Assembly: GCA_002917075.1 (NCBI GenBank)
Contig: NTMA01000018.1
Location: forward strand, 1-64,000
Origin: Hawksworthiomyces lignivorus
Lineage: Eukaryota > Ascomycota > Sordariomycetes > Ophiostomatales > Ophiostomataceae
Length of the DNA stretch: 64,000 bases
Direction of reading: 5' to 3'
Of this stretch, positions 22,923 through 34,432 are shown piece after piece. How positions within the stretch are numbered: the first letter of the stretch is position 1; each line of letters opens with the position of its first letter. Below the pieces are notes generated by a model. That model was given only the letters and a program-made list of their open reading frames with translations, did not search any database and was not told the DNA's origin. The position numbers and the translations under genes were made by a program.

Positions 22923-24442
22923 AGGAGGAGGAAGAGGAGGAGGAGGAGGAGGAGGAGGAGGAGGAAGAGGCGGTGTCATTGCCGTCGTCGTCGTCGTCGT
23001 CGTCGTTGTCCTGGCTGCCCTTGCTGTCGTTGTCGGGCGGCGCCTCGCGGAGCAACTGGGCCAAATGCGCCAGTGCTATCACGGCCTTCTTTCGGCCGGA
23101 TGCGTACCGCAGGTTAAAAGGTCCCATGGCCTGGACCTTGATGAATGTGGAGGGGGGCGTGCCCGTCTCGAGGGTGTTGATGTGGCCCGCGGGGATTGCG
23201 AACCGGAAGACCTGCAGCCAGTGCTGCGCGGCGAAGAGCACATGCATGTTTACATCGCCGACGACGGGGTTCTGATGCCGGGCCGTGATGGCCTCGGCAG
23301 CGAGCTGTCCAAACAGCTCGTCTCTGGTGTAGAAGTGGCCGTTAGCGGCGACCACATTGAGGCGCTTTTTGGCCTCGAGGATGACGATCGGGCGCCGCAC
23401 GTCGCTGTCGTAGCGCGGAGGGTCGGCGTCGTCGATCCACTTGCGGGCGAGGATCTCGCCGTCGCCGGTGGAGCAAATCTCTTGCTCGTTGGGCAGGCTG
23501 ACAACCCGGTCGCGGCGGATGCCGCAGAACTCGACGGCGACGGCTGGCGGCGGATCGACGGCAGCGCCGTCTCTGTCACGAAAAACCGCGGTTGGCAGGT
23601 TGGCCAGAACGCAGGTCACGAAAGCTGACGCCACCTGGACGGTGGCGTCTTCGGCGACGGCAGCGCCCGTGTGGGCGGCCGGGTCAAAGTGCTCTTCCTC
23701 GCTCTGGGACCTGGCGTCGGAGGCCGCAGCGCCAGAGCCGGACCGAGATGAGGAGGACGGCGGGGCCACCATGCCTGGAAAGCGCTGGGGAGGTTGGTGG
23801 GCCCGTGAAGAGGAGCGCTGATTGGCGGGCGCAGCGGCGGAGGGCGCAGGTTGGTTCGGGGCGGCTTTGATGGCCGCCATCGCTGCCCAGAATGGGCCGA
23901 GCTCGGCGAGTTGCCGACGGCTGAAGTACTGCAGTATATCTGCAGCAGGGCGGAACGCCAGCTCGTCAAAGTTGTACGGCGGCTCTTCCTTGATCAGCGC
24001 GTCGATCACGCTGCTCTCATACGCTGTCTTGTCCGCATTGAGCTTCAGCTGGCGCTTGCCCCTTAGAAAAGCGTTAGCACCATGGCACTTGCATGGATCG
24101 ATCATCCCCGGCAACACTTGTCAAAGCTAGGTGCAGGAGCAGCTCTTCCAGATGGGACAAAAACGCCGCCCACTTGGCATGTCCCTCGTGGACATTCACT
24201 GCTCTCTTTCCTTTGCAATAGCAGCCACTCGATTTGTCTGGCTGAAGACACAAGGCTGACACTAGACGCAGAGACGATCTGACCACTTACTTATGCGGGC
24301 CCAGCACGCGGCACGCGAGAAGCTGGTGCCGGCCCCAGGAGCTGCCGGGCGGGACATTGTCCAGGTTGGCGTCGGGGTCATTGGCCAAGGCCTTATTGAA
24401 GGCCTGCTTGTTCGTGATACTTTCGAAGTAGGGGCGCGGCAT
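22852..24442 (-). CDS. Fungal protein with PD-(D/E)XK-like motif and acidic/serine repeat tail
   Basis: Two exons, 24442-24291 and 24061-22852, joined across a 229-bp intron (GTAAGT donor, GCTAAC branch, TTTTCTAAG acceptor), giving 453 aa. After the N-terminus comes a Pro/Ala/Ser-rich linker (about 115-175). The central region has TGDGEI (Asp250), VILEAKKR (Glu280, Lys282) and Gln303. This spacing fits a PD-(D/E)XK-like fold and resembles, without clear sequence identity, the module at 5750. The C-terminus is runs of Asp, Ser, Ala and Asp encoded by triplet repeats. Codon use is GC-rich compared with the neighbours. The intron is long for this window, and a small extra exon inside it cannot be excluded. 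No close characterised relative is recognised; nuclease-like function is inference. Confidence 0.7.
22857..23012. repeat. Coding triplet-repeat tract (GTC/GGC/GGA/GTC)
   Basis: On the plus strand the order is GTCGTC..., GGCGGC..., GGAGGA..., GTCGTC.... In the minus-strand gene this reads as Asp, Ala, Ser and Asp runs at the protein C-terminus. The same tract generates poly-Pro, poly-Arg and poly-Glu ORFs in other frames, which are not genes. Confidence 0.9.
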
Positions 24443-26615
24443 TGTCCCTTCGTTAAGCGGTAAGAAAATACAAAAGGACAGTGGAAAAAGGCAGATCTAC
24501 TTCGATTAACTATCTTAGAGAAAACATACGCACCTGAAGCTCACTATCGGACACTCTATTTACATCGCAGAGCCTGGAGAGCAACACGTGACGACTGCTC
24601 GCCTGAGATGAAAAGGCAGCGAGCTCGGAGAAAATCAAAGCAAATAACGGCGATAAATTCTGCGATAAAAAAAGGCAGGGCTCTAGCTCGTCCAAAAAAG
24701 GAAGTATGATGTAAAGATAGCTTGGCGAGAAGAATATGTATGGCCATGGCGGTGTAGGCCAGCCGAGCAAAATGCGTTGATGCAATCTTCAATAGTAAAA
24801 AAAGCACTGATAAGTAATCATGGTACCCTTATTAGGCCACTCCATAGTCTCCAAGAGCGAGCTCCTGCAAGAGCTGCCGTTTTCAGTTCTCACACAGCGA
24901 CTTGGCCTGCAAAGTGCGGATGTGGAACTTAAGAATCTAGCAAAGGAGAACGAGGCCATCGCGACCAGCGAGTGCGGGCGGAAAGGGAGCTGACAATCCC
25001 CATGCATTAAGCAAGCTGGATTTCATCTCTCTGAGAACTTTCTTTTTACGCTTCTTCCCCCCCTTGCCTTATATTTTTGTGAATTGCTATTTACACTACG
25101 TAGGCAAATGAAGGAGGGAAAAGATTGAAGACTACCTGAGAAAATTGGTGAAAATATCCAGAAAGACATTGAAAGGAAGCATAAGAGCAGTCTTCGAGAA
25201 CATATAACCTAGCTGCAGAAAGGACAGTGGGGATAGAGAGAGATATATAGTATTTGAGCTACAATTCAAAAAAAAAAAAAAAAAAAAAAACCTTTTCTCC
25301 TTCTTTTTTTCTTTTGTATCCCAGCAACAGTGGCACACTAGCTTTTCCCCCTTGGTTGTCCTTCGGTCTCCTACAGAGATGATTTAAGACAAGCTAACAG
25401 CTGGACCTGCAGCGAGTCAAGCTTGTAGTGTCTTCCTCAGAGTAGTAGCTCAGCTAAATAGCAACTGCTAGACTTAGCATGTCTCCATGCACCATTTGAC
25501 CGACTCATAGCATTTGGAATTTCGTGTTTCGTGTTTCGTGTTCCTAACGCGGCACGTGTTTAATGTCTGCCTAATGTCCTATATCGAACAAAGACACCCT
25601 TACCAATCAGGAAGGTAGAAGCCGTACTCCAAGCTCTAGGAGAGCAGGCCTTCTCATTTCTTTTTAATGTAGCTATAGATAAAAATCCTATTTAAGCACC
25701 AGGATGGTATGAAATAACGAATAGTCTCGTGCCCTCCGGCTGTAGCTGGCTGCAAGCTATGTAGTGTACCTCAACTGGCGCCCTGCTTCTCGGTCGCAAA
25801 AGTGGTAGGTCAGGTCCATATAGCAGCATGCGGAGGACGACATGGCCGTGTTCTGAGGCGGGATTGAATGTGGATTGGTGGTTTTCTGGCTTGTAATTAC
25901 TAACGGGAAAATAACATCTGCAGAAGCACAGTGAGAACCTTGAGATGTCTTGATCGTGATCGTAGAAGAAAGACTCTTGTTGGCATCTTCGGCTTTTTTC
26001 CCCTCTCAACCTGTCCAGCGCAAAAACAAGACAAACTAAAACAAATTAAAACTGAAACAAAAAATAAACGTAAAAACAAACATGAACATAAAAATAAAAA
26101 TAGAGCGAGAGACGCATATCAATAAAATCCAGTAAGAAACCTTGAGGAAAAACGAGGAATAACGAGAAATGATAAGCTAATGTGGAAGAGATAACTACTG
26201 TACACAGTATGCTTAGATGAATGTAACTATCAAAAGGCCAATATATTGTTGTATGTAGGAAGCAACTGTCTAATAGGGGGATCTACTGAAAATCCCTTAT
26301 ATTTATATCACATAATTTTGGTGCCTTGGAACTTAAGAATTAAATAATCCGCTAATTCCATTGGTCAGACTGGCCAAAAAAAGTCACCCTCCGACAGTAA
26401 CAAATTTAAAGTTGGTGTGTGGGGCACCCGGTTAGATCCGTTCCTATTGTGGGCTGCGCCTGTAGAAAAAAAGCAGTGGCTGCCTGATTTGCATAGCCCT
26501 TGCAGCTCCGCCCACCCACCATTTCGGTTGCGGTCCAGTAATTCTCAGCCTTGACTCTTTCCAGCTGTTCAACCCCTGGTCGCTACGCTTGCAACACTCC
26601 GCAATACTCCTTACC
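24443..26615. other. Intergenic region, no gene recognised
   Basis: AT-rich sequence with a 22-base poly-A run near 25269 and A-rich simple sequence around 26030-26110. A 105-codon minus ORF at 25692-26009 has protein-like composition but no recognisable family, so it was not called. Bases 26400-26615 would hold the promoter of the next gene. Confidence 0.5.
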
Positions 26616-27956
26616 ATGTATCCTCTAGCCGAAGACCGTGCCGTAGCGGACGACGATGTCAAGCGCTCCATCGAGGCGCTGTTCAAAGAAGCAGACGGCC
26701 GCTCGGTCAGCGAGCTGCTGGCGCGGCACAACCGCGAGCGCCTGTTTGTGCGACCGCTCCTCTGGGACCACCACCAGCCCGCCCTGCTGCAGTGCCGTTT
26801 CCTCTCGTGTAAGCGGCCGGCGCCGCCGCTGCCGACGGCACCGCTGCCGCCCGACGAGGATTGGAACCCGCTGTTTCCAGAAGAAGAAGAGGGTCTGGCG
26901 GAAGAACTCCACCGCCGCTGCAAGCCGGCCACAGCCTTCGATCTTTTAAATAGTCGATACCCTGTCGAAGACGGATGCCAAGAGTGCGTGTGCTTGTTTC
27001 TTTTCTCAAGTTTTCCTTTTCTTAAGCATTGTAAGTTAGGTTAAAACTTTTAAGCGAATCTAATCTGTCTTGCTCCAGTGAGGATATCAAGTTCTTTTAT
27101 GAACGACAGCCGTTCTGCCACGTCGGTTATGTGGTCTGTTTTGGACTGGGGGTCTGTTTTCTCGACAAGACCGAGATCCAGTCTATGCGCGACCGGTTAC
27201 TTAACAGCAGTGTTTCAGGTGTTCACCAGAGATCCAAGGAAGTCTCGAAAGCGCGCCGTCGCTTCGCGCCCCCGACGTCCACGCCAGACCCGTACATCGC
27301 CGCTGTCTGTATTGCTCTTGCGCAGTCACAGAGGTTGTATGAAGAGGAAATGGCCGAGTTTTATGGACCGAACCATGATAACGACGATACGGACGCTATA
27401 CAAACGCTACAGCCGGACCAGGATGCCGGAGACAGGGAGAAAACTCCGCCTACAGAAGAAACTCAGACCATCTCGGTAAAACAGCCCGCCCACTCATATA
27501 TGCGCTCCCCCCCCTCCCCCCCCCTTTTTTTTTTAACCCATGCTCTAACTTATAATAATGCGTCTTAATATGGCACAGGTCGTCGTTGCGGTGTACGAAG
27601 AGGAGCACATAGCCGTCTTCGCAGCCGACGTCACCCCCGCGTTTCTTGCCAAGCTCGATGATCCCCGGAAGCCGCCCCCGCCGGGCGCGTCCATGGATAT
27701 CTACCAGCAGCGCGTTAAGTTTCGGCCGTACAAGACCTTTGCTGCCCGCTTTGCGGGCGCAGTCCGGGACATACGCCATCGGTGCGGGCCAGGCGGCCAG
27801 AGCGTAGGCCAGAGCAGCTCTGCCGGCCAGGAAGGGAAAAGCTCTTCTCATCTCTGCATCAGACAGCCCGCTTCCTCTGTTGACAGTGGAGGAGCCTATG
27901 AGTCCAAGGCTTGTAAAGCGAACACGAAAAGAAAGTACAGCGACTGTGCAAACTAG
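26616..27956 (+). CDS. Fungal hypothetical protein, three exons
   Basis: Exons 26616-26983, 27079-27475 and 27579-27956 give 380 aa in frame. It resembles a fungus-specific family I know only as hypothetical proteins. Features are an N-terminal Arg/Glu-rich helix, a Pro-rich linker, a block with DIKFFYERQPFCHVGYVVCF, a PDPYIAAVCIALAQSQR helix, an acidic linker and a C-terminal VYEEEHIAVFAADVTPAFL strand region. No catalytic motif is visible. The 3' end is uncertain: removing a 50-bp GC-rich segment (donor near 27781, GTGCGG; acceptor near 27830, GCCAG) opens another frame that runs to a stop at about 28032 and gives a basic tail (PRLVKRTRKE). The start is the first ATG of the long frame. It lies between the nuclease-like gene and the protease gene. 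Confidence 0.65.
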
Positions 27957-28032
27957 TGGAGGGCAGGCTTTAAAGAGAACTGAGGATTCTTTAAATGCGA
28001 AGAAAAAGCGTGGCGAGAACGAGAGCGTTTAA

Positions 28033-29423
28033 CACTTGATTGTCTTTCTACAAAAACGTTGTAAAATAGTAGTTATATGACAGGATGCCTACTTCGATTA
28101 AGACAGCGAGACCGGTCGTTAATATTCAGTTATATTGTTTTGTCCTATCTAAAAAGTTACTACTACAACATTGTAGTCTTAAATATAACCTCAAGAAATT
28201 AACAGTCATTTGTAAAAGACTTTCGTCCCTTTCGTTCCATGAATTATAATGCCAAACGTCTAAGATTCCTTTCTACAGTAAACTCAGCAACTAATCTCCA
28301 GCATGTTAGCAAATCCATTCGCAATTGCGCTTCGTACAGCGGTTTAAGTATTCGTGTTTTGACCCGCGGGGACGTTTCGCGTTGTATTATCTCAGGGTCT
28401 AAGACTTTGTACGTAATATGAGGCACCTTTGACATCTCGATACAAAATTACCACTTGAGGCTGTACGCCACTAGGCATATTTATAGAATTTATGCAATTT
28501 ACGGAACTAATATCGCTCTAAATTGTAATCATACTACTACTAACCACAGTATACCTTATGTATTCTATATCTCTAGATCTCAGTTATATATTTTTTGGTT
28601 GATTGGCTTTAACTGTCTTTAAACATGATGTGAGTTAATTGTCGACCGGTCAAGTAGTCTATTTTCCAAAGCCCTAGCGATCACATTGTCTGGATTGATC
28701 GATCTTTTTCTCTGAGTTATTGTATGAGAACCTATAGTGCTGAAGATAGATTGTTAAAGACATGAATAAAACCAAGAACTGCTAGAACTATGGATGACAT
28801 AGAAATATGATATTTCATGAGAGAATCTCGGAGAAGACGTTTGATTTCTAGAAAATTAGAAGAGGATAAACATAAGGAGTCGAATAGAATGATGCTGTCA
28901 AATCGTTAACCCTGCAGCGGTTGCTTGGACTAAATTCGGGACCCCTTCCTCCTGCCCCTTGTGGTATACAGATGGTTGTGTGGCGCAAGCGGTATCCTTC
29001 CTGTGCAGAGGTGCTTAGCGCCAGTGCCGCGGGTGTGCAGCGCCTGTGCTTGACCCTCGAGATGAGCAGGGGACAGAATGACAAGATTCGTGGTCTATAA
29101 CATTAAAACTCTGACCGTTGGTTGATTGTGGTACTTCCATACTACCAAGTATATAACTATGTCCCAACACATTGCCCCTTAAAAAGGCCTCTAAGACCCT
29201 AAGATCTACGCCATTTACACGGCCATGTCTAAATCGAGAAGGCACACAGCGCTGGCTCGCAACTGTACTTTAGCAGTGTGGCGAACAACACACAAGCAAC
29301 ACGGTTGGATTTATTTACACATGGCGCGTGACTCGAATGCTATTTCTCACTGTCGCATCACAGCATCCAGTTTCTCGCTCTTGAAATTTTCTCCCGCACT
29401 ATCTAATTTGCAGCGCCATAGAG
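28033..29423. other. Intergenic region, no gene recognised
   Basis: AT-rich, with only short ORFs such as 29225-29548, which overlaps the start of the next gene in another frame. No repeats or RNA genes were recognised. It presumably contains the promoter of the protease-like gene. Confidence 0.5.
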
Positions 29424-30950
29424 ATGGCTACGTTCAGCAACTGCCAGACCGGCCTGATCGGGGTGTCTCGCTGCCGCACAGCAGAAAAGAACAATCCGCG
29501 ACCCGAGGAGGACTACTGGCCCGCGATCATCCATCCAATCGAGCCTAGGCACCCCTTCCTTGCGACATACGATTCCATCCGTCCATGTGTGCTTGGAAGT
29601 TTTGCCCGAATTAACTGGACCAGCGTCTTGATTCGCCGCTTTGGATACATGGCAGATGCTCAGAAGAACCCTGTGGCGATTATCGCCGTCGCTAGCAAGA
29701 TGACTCCCGATCTTAAGGAGCTCGCCGGCAAGGCTATTAAAGAGATCAGCTGCCTTCTTTTCTTGTAAGTTTGATTGTTGTTGTCCTCACTTCTCGTCCT
29801 CCGTCGAGTATACGAGCTAATATGCCTCATGCGAGTTAGCTATGGATGGGAAAACGTCGAAGTGCATGTCGCAAGCACACCCACTGCCACGGCCGAGGCA
29901 AGATACGGCACAGAACTATCACAGCCTGACGTCGACAATATCCGTGCGAGCTTGGAGGCACCGCACCCGGGCTCCAGCATCGCGGTGCGAGGGACGACGC
30001 GCTGCGGGAGCTTGGGCCCGCTTGTTGCAGTCCATACCACAGACGGCGAGAAATATATCGGTGCCATCGCGTCGCACCACGTGCCGTTTGTGACTGCACA
30101 ACCCTTTGGTATGGCGGCGAACTCCTCTCCTCTCCAGGTTGAGTGCCCCGCGGCTGTGGACTTGGACGCATTTATCAAATTGCACCAGGACTTGGTCGGC
30201 TACCTGGGGCCCAAGATCCAGGCTGCCAAAGAGCGGGGCAAAGACGCAGCCCAGCTTGAAGAATCTATGACGGCATCTTAGCGCGACATCGAGCGCGCAG
30301 CCCAGCAAAGAGACAAACTCCACTTGGGGGACGTGCTGGCGTCGAGCGGCAGCATCGACCGTGGCCCGCGCGCGACGCTGTACGACTGGGCGCTCATCCG
30401 CACGCGTCCGGAGCTGATCGAGAGCGAACATTGCGCACCCTCTCTGCCGCCGCCCCTTGGCCCTGCCGCGTCAGGTCAGCTGTTCAACCGGCTCTCGCGC
30501 CTCGGTCGCCTGGATGTGCTTCGGAGCTGGGAATCCAGCATCGAAGAGGGCAGGCCGCGAGGGAAAGTGGCGAGTTTTGCCGAGATCCTGCAAGACGACG
30601 ATGATGATCGACCTTGTGCGATCCTCTGCGGCCGGACGAGCGGCTACACCGTCGGCTACGTAAACGGTGCGCAGGATGATGTGCGCATAAATATCTCCGG
30701 CGAGGAGATCCGTGGCCGGCTTTACACGATTGTCAATCCACCCAATCTCCCAAACTTCTCTCAGGCCGGAGACAGCGGCGCCGCCGTCTACGACAGGAAT
30801 GCGCGCCTGCTGGGGACTCTCATTAGGGGAGATGACCGCCGCGGGCAGAGAGGTGTTTCTTATGTTATCCCGATCCGGGACACGCTGGATCACATACGAT
30901 CAACGTTGCGCGAAACAGTGCATGGAGTTGACCGCGTAGAGATTATTTAG
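29424..30950 (+). pseudogene. Trypsin-like serine protease homologue interrupted by an in-frame TAG
   Basis: Exons 29424-29764 and 29840-30950 (intron 75 bp, GTAAGT donor, GTTAG acceptor) would give 483 codons. One in-frame TAG sits at 30279-30281 (codon 261). The N-terminal domain (about 1-125) carries PRHPFLATYDSIRP and is a type I associate with fungal proteins of this class. The rest has a trypsin-like triad: His193/194 in ASHHV, Asp296 in YDWALI and Ser426 in AGDSGAAV. The stop lies between the His and the Asp/Ser, so an unsuppressed product would be a 260-aa inactive fragment. Reading resumes in the same frame with no other damage, so the stop is recent, or is read through. CAG to TAG is the simplest change and is a CpA to TpA transition. 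Such proteases occur as execution domains in fungal and bacterial death or defence systems; that role here is inference. Confidence 0.8.
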
Positions 30951-31136
30951 ACTTCTATGGCAGCACACCATCTATCAGGGTGCTGGGACTGTGCAAGCAG
31001 ATTCCGCCAGGAGTTTTGTGTATTTTGTTTGAGTCTTTCTTTTCTTTTCTTTTGGATTTTACCTTTTTGGGATGCAGCGCGGGACTCGAGTTTCAAACAG
31101 TGCAGATTACGGCATAGGGCCGTCGAATGGAAAAGA

Positions 31137-31327
31137 AATAACAGCATTTTGTTTTTCTCTAATACTTCATGTCCGTCGTATTGACGTTATTGCGGTCAGA
31201 CTCTCAATAACGTTTTACTATCCAATATGGTCCTAATGAAATACCCTAACTTTAGATACACCTATATGTAGCAGTCATCAATCTTTGAGAAAATTTAATC
31301 CAGTGGCAGTTTTCTCTTCGCTACTGT
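31137..31327. repeat. Diverged dispersed sequence, second copy
   Basis: Aligns with 21455-21720, with an internal deletion of about 70 bases. It starts about 185 bp after the stop of the protease homologue. No terminal repeats or coding capacity were seen. Confidence 0.55.
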
Positions 31328-31940
31328 AGATGAGGGATTATCTACTAACTTGTGCACCTCGATGCCAGCGGTATTTTTGTTCTTCCTTAAGTGTTCTTTA
31401 TTTTCTTTGCAGTTTGATCTTTGCAGGGGGAAAAGTCGTCCAAATTACAGCCAGGACTCGGTGAGCTGTTTGAGCTAGTGGCAGCTGGCTCAGAGGGGTT
31501 CGTACTGACAACGTATACGCTTGAAGTTAGTGAGCTGGAGGGTGTGCTTATGCTGGATCCTGTTTAGATCAATTGGCTAGGAACCAGCTCGCTGCTCTCA
31601 CCTAAACTTGTGCTAGATCCGCCTCCTGTCGCTCTGGGTTTGTCATTGCTTGTGTTTGAGATCAAGCGATTCAAAGACCCTTTCGCGATGTTCATATTTA
31701 TATCAAGCTTGACTAATTGCGATGTGACTCGTTTGTGCTGCCGAAGAGCAATGCTCTTTTAGCGAAAATATTCTTAAAAAAGCAGAACTTGCATAAATGA
31801 CGACCGACTTGACAAAGCTAAAACTGTAAAACTTATCGAGATATAAGTTCTAGAAGGAAGAGAATGTATTTATAGCAAAGAGGTGTGTTTAAATTGCTAG
31901 AGGGGCGAATACTAATTAGAAACAAGCTCCGAGACGTAGT

Positions 31941-31955
31941 CCCCCCCCCCCCCCC
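31941..31955. repeat. Poly-C tract, 15 bases
   Basis: Uninterrupted run of C followed within two bases by an A-rich stretch. The length should be treated as uncertain. Confidence 0.9.
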
Positions 31956-32404
31956 GGAAAAAAAAAAGAAAAGAAAAAACTATTGAAATAACCAAAAAGA
32001 GACGTTAAGCAACTACAGAACTATAAGAGTTAAATAGAGAAAGCAAGAGTTTTTCTAGGTTGAGAGTTTTTTCCAGCTTGCGTTGTTGTTGAGAAAGAAT
32101 CAAAAATGTTCAGTGACGATGGTTGAGAAAGGCGCTTACCAGACAACTACCACTTAGGTACAAAGCTATCAATTTACCTATTATAAAGTACACAAATTCG
32201 ACGAATTAGGTGGACCTGAAAGGCAGGGCAACTATCAGGTTCATATTACAAATACCTACTATATAAAACACTTTTGTGAATATTTCACAAAGCTAGACTT
32301 GTCAAATCAAATTACACGTTTCAGACAAAAGAATAAAAAAGTCGGCGCCGTATAGCATATTCGACAGCACATATGATTTCGGCATGGTTCAAATTCGATT
32401 GTCG

Positions 32405-34378
32405 TCATACAATCGCCGTTATATCCACCCCCTCGAAGTCTCCCTTGCTCCGCCAATCCGCCAGGACTTCGTCGAAGTCGGCCTGGCCCCTACCCCATGT
32501 TGCACTGCGGGCCATCTTTTTTAGCACTTCAACATTTTTTATACCCTCTAACTCTCCCTCGGCATTCATATAGCTGGGTGTACAGCCTGCTGTGGCACCA
32601 AACAGATGCGCATACGAAGCCACTGCTTGCGACCATAACTCTTCCCCATCAGCTGTTGCCTCCACGGTGAAATTGTACTTATAAGGCGAAGAGTTGCATG
32701 GTATTGTCGAGTCTGTGGTCTTCAGTCCAGAGCTTAACAAGTGTGCTACCTGCACCGCCCCCTGATGGACCGTGTATGTATAGTTGGGACTACCACCAGC
32801 TTGGATGAATCCGGGCCAGAACATGTTGGGGAAGTCATGGCTCATGACGCCATGCAGAGTGGTAACAGCGTTGGTCCACTTCTTATCAAGATCAACACCG
32901 TTACGGCCTCGGACAACCACGCCCACACGCCCTGGAGGGCTGTAAAGAAACGGGCTCTTGTAGCCTGTACCAAGAACTAAGACATCGACTTCAAAATGCT
33001 GGCCCGTGACGATGAGACTCGTCTCGGTGATCTCATCGATGCCCTTGCCATTAGTATCAATCAGGTGCACATTGGGCTTATTAAAGCTCTGAAGGTACTC
33101 GTCGTGGAAACACGGCCGTTTGCAGTAACCTGCATACCAAGGCTTCAGCTTTCCGGCCACGCTTGCATCTTGAACAAGCTCGTCCACCCGGTCTCGGATC
33201 CGGTTCTGCCGTACTAAGTCTAAGGTGCGAAGATATTTGTGATACTCCTTGATTTCTTCAGGAGTCTTTGGATTGTGCGCGGTAGTGCCAATCAAGGCAC
33301 TGTATGATGGCATGGATGTCCAGCCATCGTGGACGAGATCCTCGTTGGGTTTTGGCTCCAAGTTGTTCAGAAATGCGCAGAAGTTCAGAGATCGCTCCTT
33401 CCACCACCCAGGCTTGTTACTGACATTTTTCTTGAACCACTGCTCATCTGTGACCTCATTATCCCTCCGGTCGACGGAGGACGGTGTACGTTGGAACACA
33501 TAGACTTGGTCAGCCCATTTAGCTAGGTGCGGTACAATCTGCACGGCAGATGCTCCTGTTCCAATTATACCGACTTTCTTGCCTCGAAGGTTGGTCAAAT
33601 CTGGACTTTCTGGCTTGCCTCCAGTGACTGAATAGTCCCAGCGAGCCGCATGAAAGCAGTCACCGGAAAATGTTTGGATACCTTTGATCTGCGGTACCTG
33701 GGGAATTAACATCAGCCCCGTGGTCAAGATCACGAAACGAGATCGGACAGTGACGGGCTCGCGCTCTTGGCCATCGGTAAGCTGCTCTGCTAGCCGAACT
33801 ACCCAGTCTTTGGCAGTATCATCCCAGTTGGCATCCAGCATTCGCGTCCGAAACCAAGCCTGCTCAGTCAGACGATACTGTTTCGCTATACGTTCTGCGT
33901 GCTCTCGGAGCTCTCCACCCGCTGCATACTTGTGCTTGGGGATATATCCAGTCTCCTCGAGCAATGGCATGTATATGTAACTCTCGACATCACACATGAG
34001 GCCAGGATACCGATTCCAGTACCAAGTACCGCCAAAGCCAGCCGCCGTGTCGACAAATTGAAAGTCGGTGCTTCGGAAACCAGCCTCAATAAGCCGAACT
34101 GCGAAGACGAGTGCAGCAATACCGGTTCCCATAATCAAGAACTCACGTCTGTCGCCATCGGCAGGTCTAGGGAGGGTTTCGTATGTAGATAAATCTGCCC
34201 AGGGATCCTGTTTGAAGCGCTGAAATTTGGGCAACGAATATAGGTCTGTAAACTGAGACATGCCATCGGAGCGGATACGCTTGTCATGTTCTTTCTTGTA
34301 GATCTCCTCTACTTCATCCAGCGACGGGGCAGGATTAATCTTCCCGCTGACATCTTCTCTTTCCAGTACTGACCCCAT
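32405..34378 (-). CDS. Baeyer-Villiger monooxygenase (class I, FAD/NADPH)
   Basis: Single exon, 657 aa. The family converts ketones to esters or lactones using FAD, NADPH and O2. Visible motifs are an FAD-binding Rossmann loop at about 84-89 (GTGIAA, where the third Gly of GXGXXG is Ala), WYWNRYPGLMCDVES (119-133), the Baeyer-Villiger fingerprint FSGDCFHAARW (237-247) and the NADPH loop GTGASA (273-278). ATG-like motifs near the end (VLGTGYKSPF) are as expected. An N-terminal extension of about 80 residues is usual for this subgroup. It is cytosolic by prediction, with no signal peptide. A TA-rich stretch lies about 40-55 bp upstream. Its neighbours are an esterase relic, an NmrA-like reductase, a zinc dehydrogenase and a P450, which suggests a shared oxidative pathway. 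The substrate cannot be read from sequence. Confidence 0.93.
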   Translation of the reverse strand: MGSVLEREDVSGKINPAPSLDEVEEIYKKEHDKRIRSDGMSQFTDLYSLPKFQRFKQDPWADLSTYETLPRPADGDRREFLIMGTGIAALVFAVRLIEAGFRSTDFQFVDTAAGFGGTWYWNRYPGLMCDVESYIYMPLLEETGYIPKHKYAAGGELREHAERIAKQYRLTEQAWFRTRMLDANWDDTAKDWVVRLAEQLTDGQEREPVTVRSRFVILTTGLMLIPQVPQIKGIQTFSGDCFHAARWDYSVTGGKPESPDLTNLRGKKVGIIGTGASAVQIVPHLAKWADQVYVFQRTPSSVDRRDNEVTDEQWFKKNVSNKPGWWKERSLNFCAFLNNLEPKPNEDLVHDGWTSMPSYSALIGTTAHNPKTPEEIKEYHKYLRTLDLVRQNRIRDRVDELVQDASVAGKLKPWYAGYCKRPCFHDEYLQSFNKPNVHLIDTNGKGIDEITETSLIVTGQHFEVDVLVLGTGYKSPFLYSPPGRVGVVVRGRNGVDLDKKWTNAVTTLHGVMSHDFPNMFWPGFIQAGGSPNYTYTVHQGAVQVAHLLSSGLKTTDSTIPCNSSPYKYNFTVEATADGEELWSQAVASYAHLFGATAGCTPSYMNAEGELEGIKNVEVLKKMARSATWGRGQADFDEVLADWRSKGDFEGVDITAIV

Positions 34379-34416
34379 GGTGGACTTATGTTTTATTGAG
34401 GCCTCTCGACCTTTCC

Positions 34417-34432
34417 TATATATATATATATT
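34417..34432 (-). promoter_or_regulatory. TA-repeat, possible TATA element of the monooxygenase gene
   Basis: An alternating TA stretch lies 39-54 bp upstream of the ATG at 34378, in a position suited to a core promoter. It may equally be a plain dinucleotide microsatellite. Confidence 0.35.

Larger units (their letters stand above)
30951..32404. other. Intergenic region with shared tail and poly-C tract
   Basis: 31137-31327 is the second copy of the sequence at 21455-21720. 31941-31955 is a run of 15 C followed by an A-rich stretch. No gene is recognised. Confidence 0.5.

Noticed and set aside
22632..23275. Poly-Pro, poly-Arg and poly-Glu ORFs around 22.7-23.2 kb
   Set aside because: Other-frame readings of the triplet repeat that encodes the Asp/Ser/Ala tail on the minus strand.
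25692..26009. 105-codon minus ORF
   Set aside because: Protein-like composition but no family resemblance, no splice signals and no context support.
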